From positions 2,427,730-2,491,729 of the forward strand of contig CM074808.1 of the NCBI GenBank assembly GCA_037447605.1: a DNA stretch of 64,000 nt. Direction: 5' to 3'. The DNA comes from Zygnema circumcarinatum. Lineage: Eukaryota; Streptophyta; Zygnematophyceae; Zygnematales; Zygnemataceae. The translations under genes were made by a program, and so were the position numbers. The notes below the pieces were generated by a model, which was given only the letters and a program-made list of their open reading frames with translations, did no database searches and was not told the origin of the DNA. Position 1 is the stretch's first letter, and each line of letters starts with the position of its first letter. This document shows, piece by piece, positions 1 to 11,900 of this stretch.

Positions 1-17
1 ATGTGCTCAGCCCTTAC

Positions 18-192
18 TCGTCTCAATTATGTCTTTATGCGCAGCAACATCTGCTAGCGTCTTTGGTCGATACTTTTCTACCCAAGGCCCCTGCCTGGGA
101 GCTTCAACAGCCACTGCTTTTCCCTTGTTCAAGCTCGCAAGCTTCTTGTCCTTCGCAATACTGTCACTGTCTACGTCCATGGGCGAGGCCAT
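18..192 (-). CDS. RFC3: Replication factor C subunit 3 (RFC3/human RFC5 type), first exon only
   Basis: This exon encodes the N-terminus of a small clamp-loader subunit, which loads PCNA onto primed DNA in the nucleus. After a short basic leader containing NKGK, the translation reads GPWVEKYRPKTLADVAAHKD, the hallmark RFC box entry of the RFC3/RFC5 family. The exon ends at a GTAAGG donor just inside the window (phase 1, after IIET), so the Walker A, Walker B and SRC parts lie beyond position 1. I chose the ATG at 192 because its leader (MASPMDVD...NKGK) resembles plant RFC3. An in-frame ATG at 282 would add 30 residues. The gene is divergent from the small plastid-type gene at 441, with a spacer of about 250 bp. 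Family assignment is confident; the start is less so. Confidence 0.88.
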
Positions 193-440
193 GGTTGAAG
201 CAATGTCTGCATCAAAAACAGTCCGCCTTTCAGCGCAGACAGACTCAGTTTCTGCGGATGCAGTGCTAGCACCAGCCCTCAAATTCGCATCGCGGCCAGC
301 AATGCGGATTTTGACGATATCCGGTAAAGTGAAGAGAGGCGAGCACGAAATCGTTTACGGTAGAACCTTTACGAGTTCTTCTTGCTGGCGCTTGCTCGAG
401 GGGGTCTACAACTCACAAGGCACCCTAGCAGGACTCCGCC
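193..440. promoter_or_regulatory. Short divergent (bidirectional) promoter between RFC3 and the plastid-type gene
   Basis: Two genes start head to head across 248 bp or less (158 bp if RFC3 starts at 282). There is no room for two separate long promoters, so a shared bidirectional promoter is inferred. I did not see an obvious TATA box. Confidence 0.5.
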
Positions 441-1621
441 ATGGCTGCCATCTTGCATCTACCAAGGTGCGGCTTAAGCTTGCAAACTGGGATTGTGCGG
501 TCCGGTTTAAGGAGCTCCAAGGTACAGGCTGTTGACCTGTTTTCCTCGAGTAATGGAGGAGGCCAACGGATGGACAAGAGCAAGGTGAAACACGAAAGAA
601 GAAAAGGAAGAACTACAATAGCTGCACTCCCTGTAATAAGCAGCGTTCCAGTGATTGGACCGTTGGCCAATTTTTTGCTCAGCCCCCCACTGCTGTTGGC
701 AGCTTATCTTGCAGGAGGTATGCTCGGCCTTCCATTCCTTCTCCCCCACAATTATCCTCATTTCCTTGAAGAGAAATGATGGGTAAATCCGATATAGTAT
801 GCGATGTAACGTGTTTTCATCATAAAAATATAAAGTGTAATGATAACCGAAGCAGAAGAAACAGAAAACCGGTCATTACGAGATAACATCAGAATTTGAT
901 CGTCTACTTTCTCAACCATCTTTTGGTCTCTTACTGATCTGAGATTCGGATGACAAAACCTAGAGTGTGCATTTACTTGCCCTCCATAAGTGAATCATGA
1001 TATCAATTGTTTGAATCGGATTAGATGGTTACCTCCTTCTCTTGGTGTTAAGATTCTCACAAGATAAAACTGCATTCTAACCACACAGTTTAGATGTTTT
1101 ATTGAACATCCCCCCATTTTGTATGAAATTGAGAAGAATCATCGGATAAGAATCCTCCTACTGAAATGGGAATGAAGTTTAAACATGCCTAGGCATGCAT
1201 GTTCATGCAATCCTTTCCCGCAAGACTAACATTGGTGGGTGTACTTGATTGCTGACATGGATCTACTGCTATTATGAAAACCAGCGGTACGTTTTTGGGG
1301 AGGTTTTTCACGGACTACATACAGTGAAGCGCTCCCAACAAAGCTTGGGTTGGCAGCACTTTGGCCAGGTAAGGACCGCGGGGCCGGAAGATTGAAGAGA
1401 CTTTGCACAAGGTCCTGGGGGGGGTCGTCACACACCACAATTGCGCTCTTCTCATAGTTCTTTCTCAGGAGCCACTTGCAATTACATCTCAGATAAAGAA
1501 ATTTTATGTTTTTTAAAATTTAGCTTAGAATGCAGCTACATGCGGTTTCCTGCTGGCCAACGGGTTGAAGAGTAAACCACGGCTAACTCGGATTGCAAGG
1601 TTGTCAATGCAGTGCTGGTGA
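441..1621 (+). CDS. Small probable plastid membrane protein, three exons, function unknown
   Basis: Spliced model of 148 codons: exons 441-717, 1285-1368 and 1536-1621, both introns phase 1 with GT-AG ends (donors gtatgc and gtaagg). The first about 60 residues are rich in Ser, Arg and Lys and poor in acidic residues, as in a chloroplast transit peptide. A hydrophobic stretch follows (SVPVIGPLANFLLSPPLLLA), and across the first junction the frame continues as GAVRFWGGFSRTTYSEAL. The last exon gives a short basic tail. Left unspliced, the first ORF would stop at 779, but the exact phase match and the continuing aromatic, membrane-like sequence favour splicing. It resembles small plant-specific chloroplast proteins that I cannot name. 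Localisation is inference. The third exon is the least certain part. Confidence 0.6.
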
Positions 1622-3198
1622 TCGCTTCTCCTGCCTTCAGAGCAAACTTCAAGAAGGCTGTCAAGTAAGTGATATGACATAACTGACCACAGTTTTATTC
1701 GGTTGTTAATCATGTAAATCTTTCGTAACGAAGGCCCTTTAAAGGCGGAGAGTTGTTTTTGAACCAGGCCGCAGTGCACCTATCCGTCATGCTACAATAC
1801 CTAGACTCCCTTTTGCGAACTCAAAATCTCTACTCTTCTACTAAGTCATCAGTATGGGGTTTCACACACTAGGTGCTCTAAAAGTAGGACTAGAATTCGA
1901 ATCAAGAAGAGGAAGCACTCAAATTAATTGCGACCTCAATTATGTAAGGGGATTGAAATATTTCTCCTTTTTAGTGTTTTCCACGTGTACATGTGTCCGT
2001 TGACTTCGTGTCGTTACCTTCGGGTGTGCACCTGGTTTGCTGGCTGTTGTTCTAACTAAGAACGACCTTGTACTGATGGAAGTATGGAATGACCAGTGCA
2101 AACTTTTGAATCCGGATTAAGTACATTGCCTGCCAAGGAGCTTCACTGACCACACTTCCGGTCAGATTGAACACTCGCCAATACGAAAGCACAGGAAGGG
2201 GGAAGAATAACCCCCTTATCCCGTGCAAGTGGCAAACATTTTTAAGAAAGAGAGCTTTCTTAACAATCACTTGTAAAAAAAAACCTCTAATGAGAAAGCC
2301 TTGTTCTTAGGGACGTACAGTTCAAACAAATAAAGCAATACTCTAAACACGCTCGTGGCAAAGCGTTGTTCTCAGAGTTGTACATGAAGATTTTTTGGCA
2401 TTTACCCAGGCACTTTGCTCGCCTTCTTCTCACATTGTCATGGCCTTCAGCAACTTCGGGAGACCTGAACGGTGGGACAGTTTCGGATAACCGTAACCTG
2501 TCGAATGGTTCAACCGTTGGAACTAAAAGCCTTGAAATGACTTTAGTGTGTGCTCTTTTGGGCTTCAAATACTTCAGTTCTCCTGGGTATGTTTTTTGCC
2601 AGACTTTGAAACATGAGATGTGTTTTGAGAAACCAACAAATTTGACTCACAAAGGAGTGCTGTTTCTCTTTATTCAATTGCATGAAGTGGAGGCCTCGTA
2701 CAGGGTCTACAATGTCATTTACAGCCATATGCAGCCCAATATACCGCATATTCATCTAAAAAATACAAAGAAAGAAAATGTTGACGTGATAGGCAACAAT
2801 TATACTGCTGGCCTGAAACCTGTGCCTGCAGCAAGGCCGCTTTCAGCCAACCGCAGAACTGAAGGCCCAGGTGACATGGTCTGGTGGGCTAAGAACAGCC
2901 AAGCTGAAGGAGGCAGAGGCTATGAGTGCTCCGCTTCACAGCAGGAGAAAGGACTACGGTCCAATTCGTGAGGGAAGGTCAGCCAGGTTGGACTTGCTAG
3001 TCACTTTCGTACCCACCAGTGGAAAATAGGGTACACGGACCACAGTGAGGTAAGCGAGGTCGGAAGCAGAGACATGTGGAAAGAGTGTTGAAGTAGAAAC
3101 AAGCCGGACGTACTTTTTGTGAGAAAGAAGGGAAGCCGGCCATGCGTTCTATTCACAGTGTGTATCCCGTGTGGGGACAGGTATCACACCGTACACTG
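1622..3198. other. Convergent intergenic region, no gene seen
   Basis: This AT-moderate spacer lies between the 3' ends of the plastid-type gene and the zinc transporter. The longest open frame (2366-2971, +) has no recognisable domain, no sensible splice context and an amino-acid composition like random sequence. I see nothing else here. Confidence 0.5.
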
Positions 3199-5945
3199 CT
3201 ACAGACCTGAATGCGGGGAATCAAGTGAATACTCTCCCCTGAAGCCGGGGGTGCCCGGGACTCTGTAGTGCACCTGTTCACCAAACTCGTAGTCCTCCAC
3301 CTGGCACGCCCTCCATGCCCCCTCCCACACTCACACTTTGCATAGGTGTTTTGCACGCAGAACACAATCAACACTACCTTCACACACAAGCCTTTGGCAC
3401 CCCCTATAGTTCTTCATCGGTTGCATGAAGGAAGAAAAGCTGTTGGGAGAGCAATCCCACAGCAACGAGAGTTACCAATCATTTCAGACTCGAGAATAGC
3501 CAGTCGTGTATGAATCTAGCATTCATTTTCTTCTTCCTCGTCAAAGAGAGTGCGTTCATTTGAAAAGTGCATACCTGAACTGTAACATGCGTCAGACCAG
3601 CCGCGTGGAAAAGCTCGAGGACTTTGCAGCGGATACTCTGCTTGTCTGCTGCTGCCTCCGCTAAAACGTGCAGACTGCCCACGAGCATCTTGGGGGTGAA
3701 GCTCCAAAAGTGGGCCTGCTGCTGGCCACGCACCCCCTCAAGCTGCTCCACCTGCCCCGCCAAAGGAAGTGCGTAACAGGTATTAGACCATACGATGCAC
3801 GTGCCAAGTACATTGGATAATCTAGTATGCACATCGGATACATATCTACAGTATGAAGGTACTCGGGACTCGGGCCGATTCAGGCAGTACTAGACAGTGT
3901 CAAACCTGGACATATATATTTGTAACGCAGATCAACACACCATTACAAATATGGAGAACATGATTAGACAGACTCGACAAAGTGTGATCACGCGATACTG
4001 GCAGCAGAAGGCACTGGCCCCTTCACATGGTCTTTTGCCCAAACCAGCCTCCACGATGCAATAACAAGGCAAATTAAAAAAGGTAAAAGTTGGAGTGAAA
4101 AGGCTTTAGGGAAGAAGACAAGCTAGCTCAGTGATTCTTTCCGGGAGACACCTGCTTCAGGATTTCATCCACTGCCCCTTCTGCAGCTCGAGGTATTCGC
4201 TGCAAAATCACCTGCAGGCATTCCCTCGTAATAAAATGAGCATTGCTTCCAGGTTTGCTTTGCTTGCTTGCTCCCCAATGAAAGACACTCCACAGAGTAG
4301 GTGTTAGTTAAACAATGGTACAGAAACTACCCATAGTCAGCGCATAACCGACATTAGTTGTAGACCAGGCTCAGTTATGGAACTTAACCAGAACTAACTG
4401 CGATAATTGCGACAACTATGGCGTATTCCTTATTGTACCATCTCATCAAGCCTCGCACTTATACCGACTGGCAAAGCAGAGAACCGCACCGCTTCAGTAG
4501 CCATTCCAAATTAGCACTACTGCCTTTGCCAGCTGCAGGACCCACCTCCGCTGAATTTCGCAGGAGAGGGATGACTGTCGAGATGATGAGGAGGGAGATA
4601 AAGATGGAGCATGCCTGCAAAATGGCAATCGAAGAGAAGGCTTCACTAGACTTGCCTGTTTTGCGTGCCAGACATTATTTAGTTGCTGGGGAAAGTATGT
4701 CGCGCCCTCTTTTAGCCGGTTTTAATGAGCTTCTCATCAACACGGCTTTGTTGCCTTCTGAGTGTGATAAAGAGGCACGAAACGGTGACAACAAGGTACT
4801 CAGCTAAATGGAATCCTTTTCTCTCAGTTCAGTACGAGCGAATCTTCTATTGCTTACTACAACTTACCGGGTCGGTTAGCATCCATCCCTTGTACTTGAT
4901 GAGCAGTGTCGAAATGACCACTCCCACACTTCCAAGTGTGTCTGCCAGCACATGCAGAAATATGCCTGCATCCGAAAAATCCAGCCCAAAGCAGACAGGT
5001 CATGATCTCCAGCAGTCGTGTATCACCACAGAATATGGAGGTTCCTATCTAGTCAGCCTTAGACGATTGCAAATGAGTGAAATGGAATGAAGGCGAGTCA
5101 CTGCTTTTCAGCGACCAATGGAGATTTATAGCCAAACCTTAAATACGAGGAGTCATACAGCTATATTGAAAGCTAGAGCATTCCTGAGTTTTCCCTTCGC
5201 ATTGATAATCTACGGTTGTTCCATTCAGTAAATCAAATAATTAACATACATAGAGAGGGACAGTGAAAGAGATAGCATCAAGAATCAAGCGTTCCAGAAT
5301 GTCCCTGAATCAATCGATGCTGACTTGTAGCAATATCAACATCTTCTAATCCCAGCCCTGGGAAAGGAAGTTCGCACCATGCATATTATGGTCCATATGA
5401 GCGTTTCCTGAGGTCAATGTTTCCTGCAGTTGCGAGTGCCCTGTGCACTGCACCACAAGCTCCTCCCGGTGAGCCGGCTCCTTCGATCCGTGTCCATGAT
5501 TGTGCTCTGTCTTGGAATGTAGCCTTGCTTTCTCCTGCCCCCCCATGGCATTTCCAGGAGCAAAATGCTCGTGGGTTTCCTTGCCATTCCCAGAACCATC
5601 GCTTCTTCCAGTTTCCTCCATGCTAGCAAGATGTGCTTCGTCCCATCGACTATGCACACGTTTGACAGTCATCGTCATCTCATCTTCATGCCCATGGAAG
5701 TCAAACTTTTGTCCATGCTCCTCCCCAGGGTCATGACATTCCTCCATGCGATGCCCATGTCCGTCATTATGGTCATCGTGGTCACAATGGTCGTGATTGT
5801 GATCATGCTGCCAGTCGGGATTGTCACAGTGGTCATGTAAATGATCATGATTGTCATGACGATGACCACGACTATGTTTATGGTCATGGTCGCACTCATG
5901 GTTATGCTCGTCGTTATGCCCATGGCCATTGTGATGATCATGATT

Positions 5946-5987
<42 letters not shown>

Positions 5988-8900
5988 ATGGTCGTGGTCA
6001 TGGTCATGGCCATGGTCGTGGTTATGGTCGTGGTCATGGTCATGTGCATGGTCGTGGCCATGATCGTGGCCATGGTTATGATCAATGTGGTCATGATTGT
6101 GGTCGTGGTCATGGTCGTGGTCATGATCGTGGTCATGATTGTGGTCATGATCGTGGCCATGGTCATGGCCATGGCCATGGTCGTGGTCATGGTCATGGTC
6201 CTTGTGGTCGTGCCCGTGGCCATCGCCCTCCTCGTGCTGCTTCAGCAGTTCGGCGTACCCTCCGGGTAGGGCCACAGCCTTGGCCTTGGCGTGGCTATGG
6301 CTGTGGGTGTGCCCGTGCGAGCACGTCCCCCCGTGCGCGTGTTGGTGCGCCTCGTGGAAGAAGAGGAGGCCGACCATGTTCACCAGCAGGCCGCCGACAG
6401 AGACCATCAGCAGGTGGCTCGTGGATATTTCGGGTGGTTCAAGAATTCTGCCAAACACCGCCAGCCCCGAAAGCGAAAACGATGAGAAAAAAAAAAAAAA
6501 AGTGAAAGCGAAAGCGATGAGCTGTAGCGCCCTCGACCCCCCCAAGCCTTCATTCAAGATATCTTCCAGCTGTCATCCTGCTCAAGTGCTTCAACTTTTC
6601 ACAGTAGCTCACCATCGTAACTACAGAAGAAGCAGCATGGGGAGAGGTAGCTCCAGCAAACCAGTTTTATACCATTGATCTAACGTTATCGCACTACTTG
6701 TGAAAAAATCACTGGACAATACACTTCTGGAGCATAACGCAATGCTGTAATGCGGCTATTTTATGCCACACACAAGAACGTAAATACTTCTGCCAATGGC
6801 CAATGCAGTCCAACAGCAGCAACGCCCACTTCCATAGGCTCACCTCTCTATGCTCTCCACCACAATGAGGGCCGCCACAAGCACCAAAAAGACAGCATTC
6901 ACGTAACCAGACAACACTTCAAACCGCCCATATCTGCACATGGCCGGCAAGGTACAAGGTAACCGGTGACGGGTTAATACAATCATTTTAGAACAGAGAA
7001 GCCGTTTTAGAGCGATATTGCTCCTCCATCCATCCCCCTTCAATCCCTCCCTCTCCCTCCAAATCTTCCCCAAACCATCCCACTCCCATTCCTCGTTTCC
7101 CCATTCACTCTTCTTCACAACATTCCTATCCTTTTACAATATCGCCCGTGCCTCTCTCCCTCACCTCTCCTCCCTCTTCCTTCCTTCCCTCCCTCTCCCT
7201 CCGTTCTACACCTTCAGCTTTCCCTTTTGACACTGTAAGGAGCTTCAACCATGATTGATACAAAACTCGCGAAAGCAAAGCTCCATTGTAAGTTGCAATC
7301 AAAATCTCTACCAAGCCCTCCCATTTCCATATCTAGGGTTCAGGGTGCAGGGTGTAGGGTGCAGGGTCCAGGGTTCAAGAATTGGGGTTTAGGATCTAGG
7401 GTTTAGGATTCAGGGAGGGGTGGATGTCGGGTTGAAGGTTCAGGGTACAGGGTTCAGGGTTTAAGGTTTAGGGCACAGGGTTTAGGCTTTAGAATACAAG
7501 GTTTCGGGTGCAAGGTTTAGGAATTAGGGTCTAGGATTCAGGGTTTACGATTCAGGATTCAGGGCTTAGGGTTCAGGGTTTGCGGTCGAAGGTTGAGGGT
7601 TCAAGATTTAGATTTCGGGTACAGGGTTCAGGGTTCAGATTCAGGATTCAGGGTTCATACTTTCAGGTTTAGGGTTTACGGTTTAAGGTTTAGGTACAGA
7701 GACTAGGGTTCAGAGATTGGGGTTTGGGGTTCAGAGTAGGGTTTAAGGTTCGGGGTTTTTAACGTAAGGGGCATGTATCAAGGAATGGGTTTCGGGGTTT
7801 TAGGGTTTAGGATTTAGGGCTAAGGGTTTAGGGTTCGGGAAAGGGTTTCGGGTTAAGGTTCATTGGATTAAGAGTTTAGGGGCTAGGGTTCAGGGTTTTG
7901 CGGTTTACGGTTTAGGTTTAGGATTCAGCATTTAGGGTTCGGGGTTCAGAGTTCGGTGTTTAGGGTTCAGGGTTCAGTGTTTGGAGTTGAAGGCCAAGGT
8001 TTAGAGTTTTGGTTTGGTTTAGGGTTAGGATTCGGGGTTCTGGGTTAGAGTTTCGAGTTAGGGTTTCAGGTTTAGGGCTTAAGGTTCAGGGGTCGAGGTT
8101 TAGGATTCAGGGTTCATGTCTGACAGAAACCCACCCATACGCGTATTTTGAGGGAGAATCCATCCGCGATATGTAGGAGGCGTAGAGGCCGATCGCCAGC
8201 GCAGCGCAGTCGAACAGCATGTGGCAGGCGTCGGATATGAGCCCCAGACTGCCAGGCAGGGACAAATGGCGAAATGATAAGAAGCAGCCATAGCCATAGC
8301 CATAGCCATAACAGGCCTAGGCTTTGCCAAAGGATGTGGCGCACGAGGAGGCGGACTGCTACGGCTCCGATGCGGACCGGGACGGAGACACAGTTCGGGA
8401 TGAGGGAGGGGAGGAGAGGTGAGGAAAGGAGAGGTCGGGGAGCCGCAAGAGGCGGGAGAGCAATGCCAAGAAAGAAATAGACCCACTGCGCTGCACATTT
8501 CCCCTGCAATCCCCTCGTCGTACCTGTTGCTGAGAAAGCCGTAGACGAATTCCACCACCATGAAAGCAGTATTAATCAAGAGGAAAACTGCATCCACCAA
8601 ACCTCCGTGTGGACAAAAACCACGAGTCAGTTTAGTCAGGTACACTCAGCTATCACAGCCACCTCAAGACTGCAAGCCCAGCAAGAGTGCAAAGCGATCA
8701 GAACTTCACATAGGATTGGTGTTGCACTAGACTCCATTATGCAAAGAGCATGTTCTCGGTGGTCCCGTTCAGTGAAACTGACCCCCACTTGACTAGACGC
8801 GCTTAGTCACCCTGGACACCTCGCCTAAAGGGCCATGCCTCGCCTGCCGACTTTCACTTTAGCTCTCTCTCTCTCTCTCACTCTCTCTCTCTCTCGCACT

Positions 8901-11900
8901 CTCTCTCTCTCTCTCTCCGTTTTGAGGCCCGAAGACCTACGCGCAATGCGCGAAGACTTGGAGTCGGTCAAGACGTGCTCCAAAGGCCCCTGCCCACACG
9001 CCCCCCTGTGCGATATAAGAGCCTTTTGAACCCTGAGATTTCTAGAGGCATGGCCCCTGCTTATACTGCGAACCTCCCACTTCATACATACTCACCAACC
9101 CGACTCAGTGTGGGAATACTCTGAAGTGGGTGGCTCTAGCGTGTTGTCTCCCCAGTCTAAGTTTTGGACCCATACAAAACCCGGTGGCGGCCGGCAGAAA
9201 GCTCACAGGCAGCCGCGCAGCGATGCCCAACGATCGGCGTTCCTTGCCATTCATGTCGCTCAGCTCCTCCGTCTTCTTCTTTTCTGCCGATGTTGAGAAG
9301 TAAAGACCTGCAGCATGGCAGCCTAAGTTAAGTGCGATGTCCAGAAACAGGGCAAGCACGACTCACAAGAAACTGGCAGGTCTGCGGCTTGTAAGAAACA
9401 GCATGGTGTAGGAGGAGATGCTACAGCTTCTATTAAGCACTTAACTTAGCATTTGAACGACCTTATAGCTACAACAGTTTAAGAGATGCAATGATAGTAC
9501 ACATCACCTATCCCCTATTTGAAGGTAGAAAGAAGCGGACAAGATCTGACCTGTTCCCAGAAGGGTGGAGACCATCAGAAAGCCGACAGGCGAGAAGTCC
9601 ATCTTGTAGAAGAGCTCCAACACAGTGATAGAAGCCACCGTCACGCCTAGATGCTTCAAGGATGCAGGGGAAATGCGGAGCCTGAAATAAACAACAACAA
9701 AGCAAAGTCTATCTATGAATCGAAACAACGTTAAAGGCATCAAGAGTCATTAAAGGTTACTGAAGCTTTTATCACCTATGTCCCTAGGTTCCCTTATATT
9801 GGCAAGAGAAATATATTGTCATTGGATTTGGCATCATGTAGTATGTGAGACAGCACGATTGTTCTGCATGGGAGTTTGAAAGATCACGCTTTTCTCTCAG
9901 ATCTCTGGAAACAACTGGACAACAACTCCCGTGCTTTAATTCAGTTACAGTCTGTGTCCATGCGTAGATGCGAATTCTGAGATAATCCTGGGCCAGTTTG
10001 GTCTGTAAATTGGAAAATTCGTCGCAACTAGCCCAAGTCTCTGAATTCACTATAAAGTAGCCCAAACACCAATCCATCTCTATTTCCACTCCACTTAGAC
10101 AGAGTTCTGCATAACAATGGTCGCGGTCAGCTGCAAATTGGCAACTTCGTCCAGTACAAATGCAGCATGAAAAGTGAATCGACACACACTTGATCAAAAA
10201 CTTGAAAGTACTTGTTCCCATCGTCCCAAGCTGATGGATCTGCCGAAAGTATGCAGGTGACTTCCTAACTGCTTACTAAAGTAAATTCGCAACTTAGGTC
10301 CCAAAAGTTCAAATCTCGAACACACGTTCTGGGTTCACAAGAGGAACACGCGCCGGTGACACTCGGTCTTCTCGAACGTGGGTGCAAAGAAATAGCAAAG
10401 CACTTGGCCGACAATCAAAGTAATAACCAGGAATGAACCGAAAAGCTCTGGCTATACTCAAAAAACAAGAATGTTGTAACTAGCACCAGAAAGACTTACT
10501 TGTCTTCCGCGAACGTTTCCACATAGAACGATAATACGAGACCAAAGATGATGAACACAAGGTAAACACGCAGTGCTGATCCACTGTAATCTGCAGAGAT
10601 CTCCGTGGACCCCTGCTACCATCCAGCACACGCTCAATGCAGCATTACATGAGGACCAATTGAAGGCGCGAAAAGGAGAGGGGGGGCGGGGAGGCGGGGG
10701 GAGGGGGGAGGGGGCGAAGAATAATAAGTCAATGAATGAAACGAATTCCGAAATAGAAACGCTCAAGCTCAAGCTCATCAGGTATCTACTCGAACATGCT
10801 GAAAAGTGCCTAATACAACTTTAAGAACATCAAGCTTTTACTGTGAGGTAGAGTGCATCGTCATGGAACTATGCCCTTCCATGCATGCCATACGAAACCA
10901 CACACAGCCGCACTTCGGGTCGCGAACAGAGCACTCACCGAAAGCAGCTGCGTGATGGCAAACGGGGCGAGCATGCATGTGGCTGACGCAACTGTCACAG
11001 CATGGAGCCGCTTCTTTGCTGCAGCCTGCATGCACATGGCAGAACGTGCAGAACAGAGTTAGAAAAACTCACTGACTGGAATAAGAGTGATACGCCAAGC
11101 ATGTATTCAACCTACTGCCAAGCTAGAATATAATTATGAACGAAACAAGTCTGCTAGCGGCGCAAGCTCCATGAAAAGGCATGATGGAGGGTCATAAAGA
11201 ATCACTGGTTGACCATTAGCTCTATTTTTTTACCATCGAAGTCATTGGCCTACGGTAACAGCCACATAAGTGAACGAGCACCTTTGTTTCCTAGTCCAGA
11301 ATATGTACAGATATTTTCCCATGTGCGTGAAAAGACAGAAGACCGGAAAACCGGATAAACCGGGAGCTAAAAAAAGTAGAGAGCAGGGTCATAACAACAC
11401 CCAACTCCGCCAATGGGCCTGAACTGAAAATCATGGTTTATTGAGATGGCCAGACATTCATACAAAGCCTATTCTTTAAGTGTAACTTGACTATGCATTC
11501 TGATGCCAAAACAACCAGAGCTAAGCATCGCACTTATTGACCCCAACAGAAGTCGAAATCACAATCGAGCAGCAAGCCTCCAATGCACTGTGGACTGACT
11601 CTTTCTGAAGCAAAAGTGAGGATGCGAAACACGAAAATAGCTTACCCTTCCCAATGTTCTTGCCAGAAGCCGCCTTAGGGCAGACAATAATCCTGCAGTG
11701 ATAGGAAAAATCATCGCTACGAAGCCCACATTCTCCGTCTCCTCTGGTTGGGAATTTCCATCGTCGCCATTTGCTCCTCGTGCAAGCGAGTCAAGGAAGA
11801 TGCTAGATGTGTGCTATGCATGAAGGGCGGCTTTTATTGCAATCATCCAGAAGGGCATGGCAGCATATTAGCCAAGGGCAGAAACCTGCCAGTGTTTGGG

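Noticed and set aside
2366-2971. 201-codon plus-strand ORF
   Set aside because: No recognisable domain, composition like noncoding DNA, lies in the convergent spacer.
3479-3574. Zinc transporter ending by reading through to the stop at 3479
   Set aside because: A GTATGC donor at 3574 and a cag acceptor at 3301 give a phase-0 last exon starting VEDYEF, which fits the TVQVE ending typical of the family better.
5841-6269. Plus-strand Val/Met-rich and His/Gly-rich ORFs
   Set aside because: Antisense shadow of the low-complexity His/Asp coding exon of the zinc transporter.
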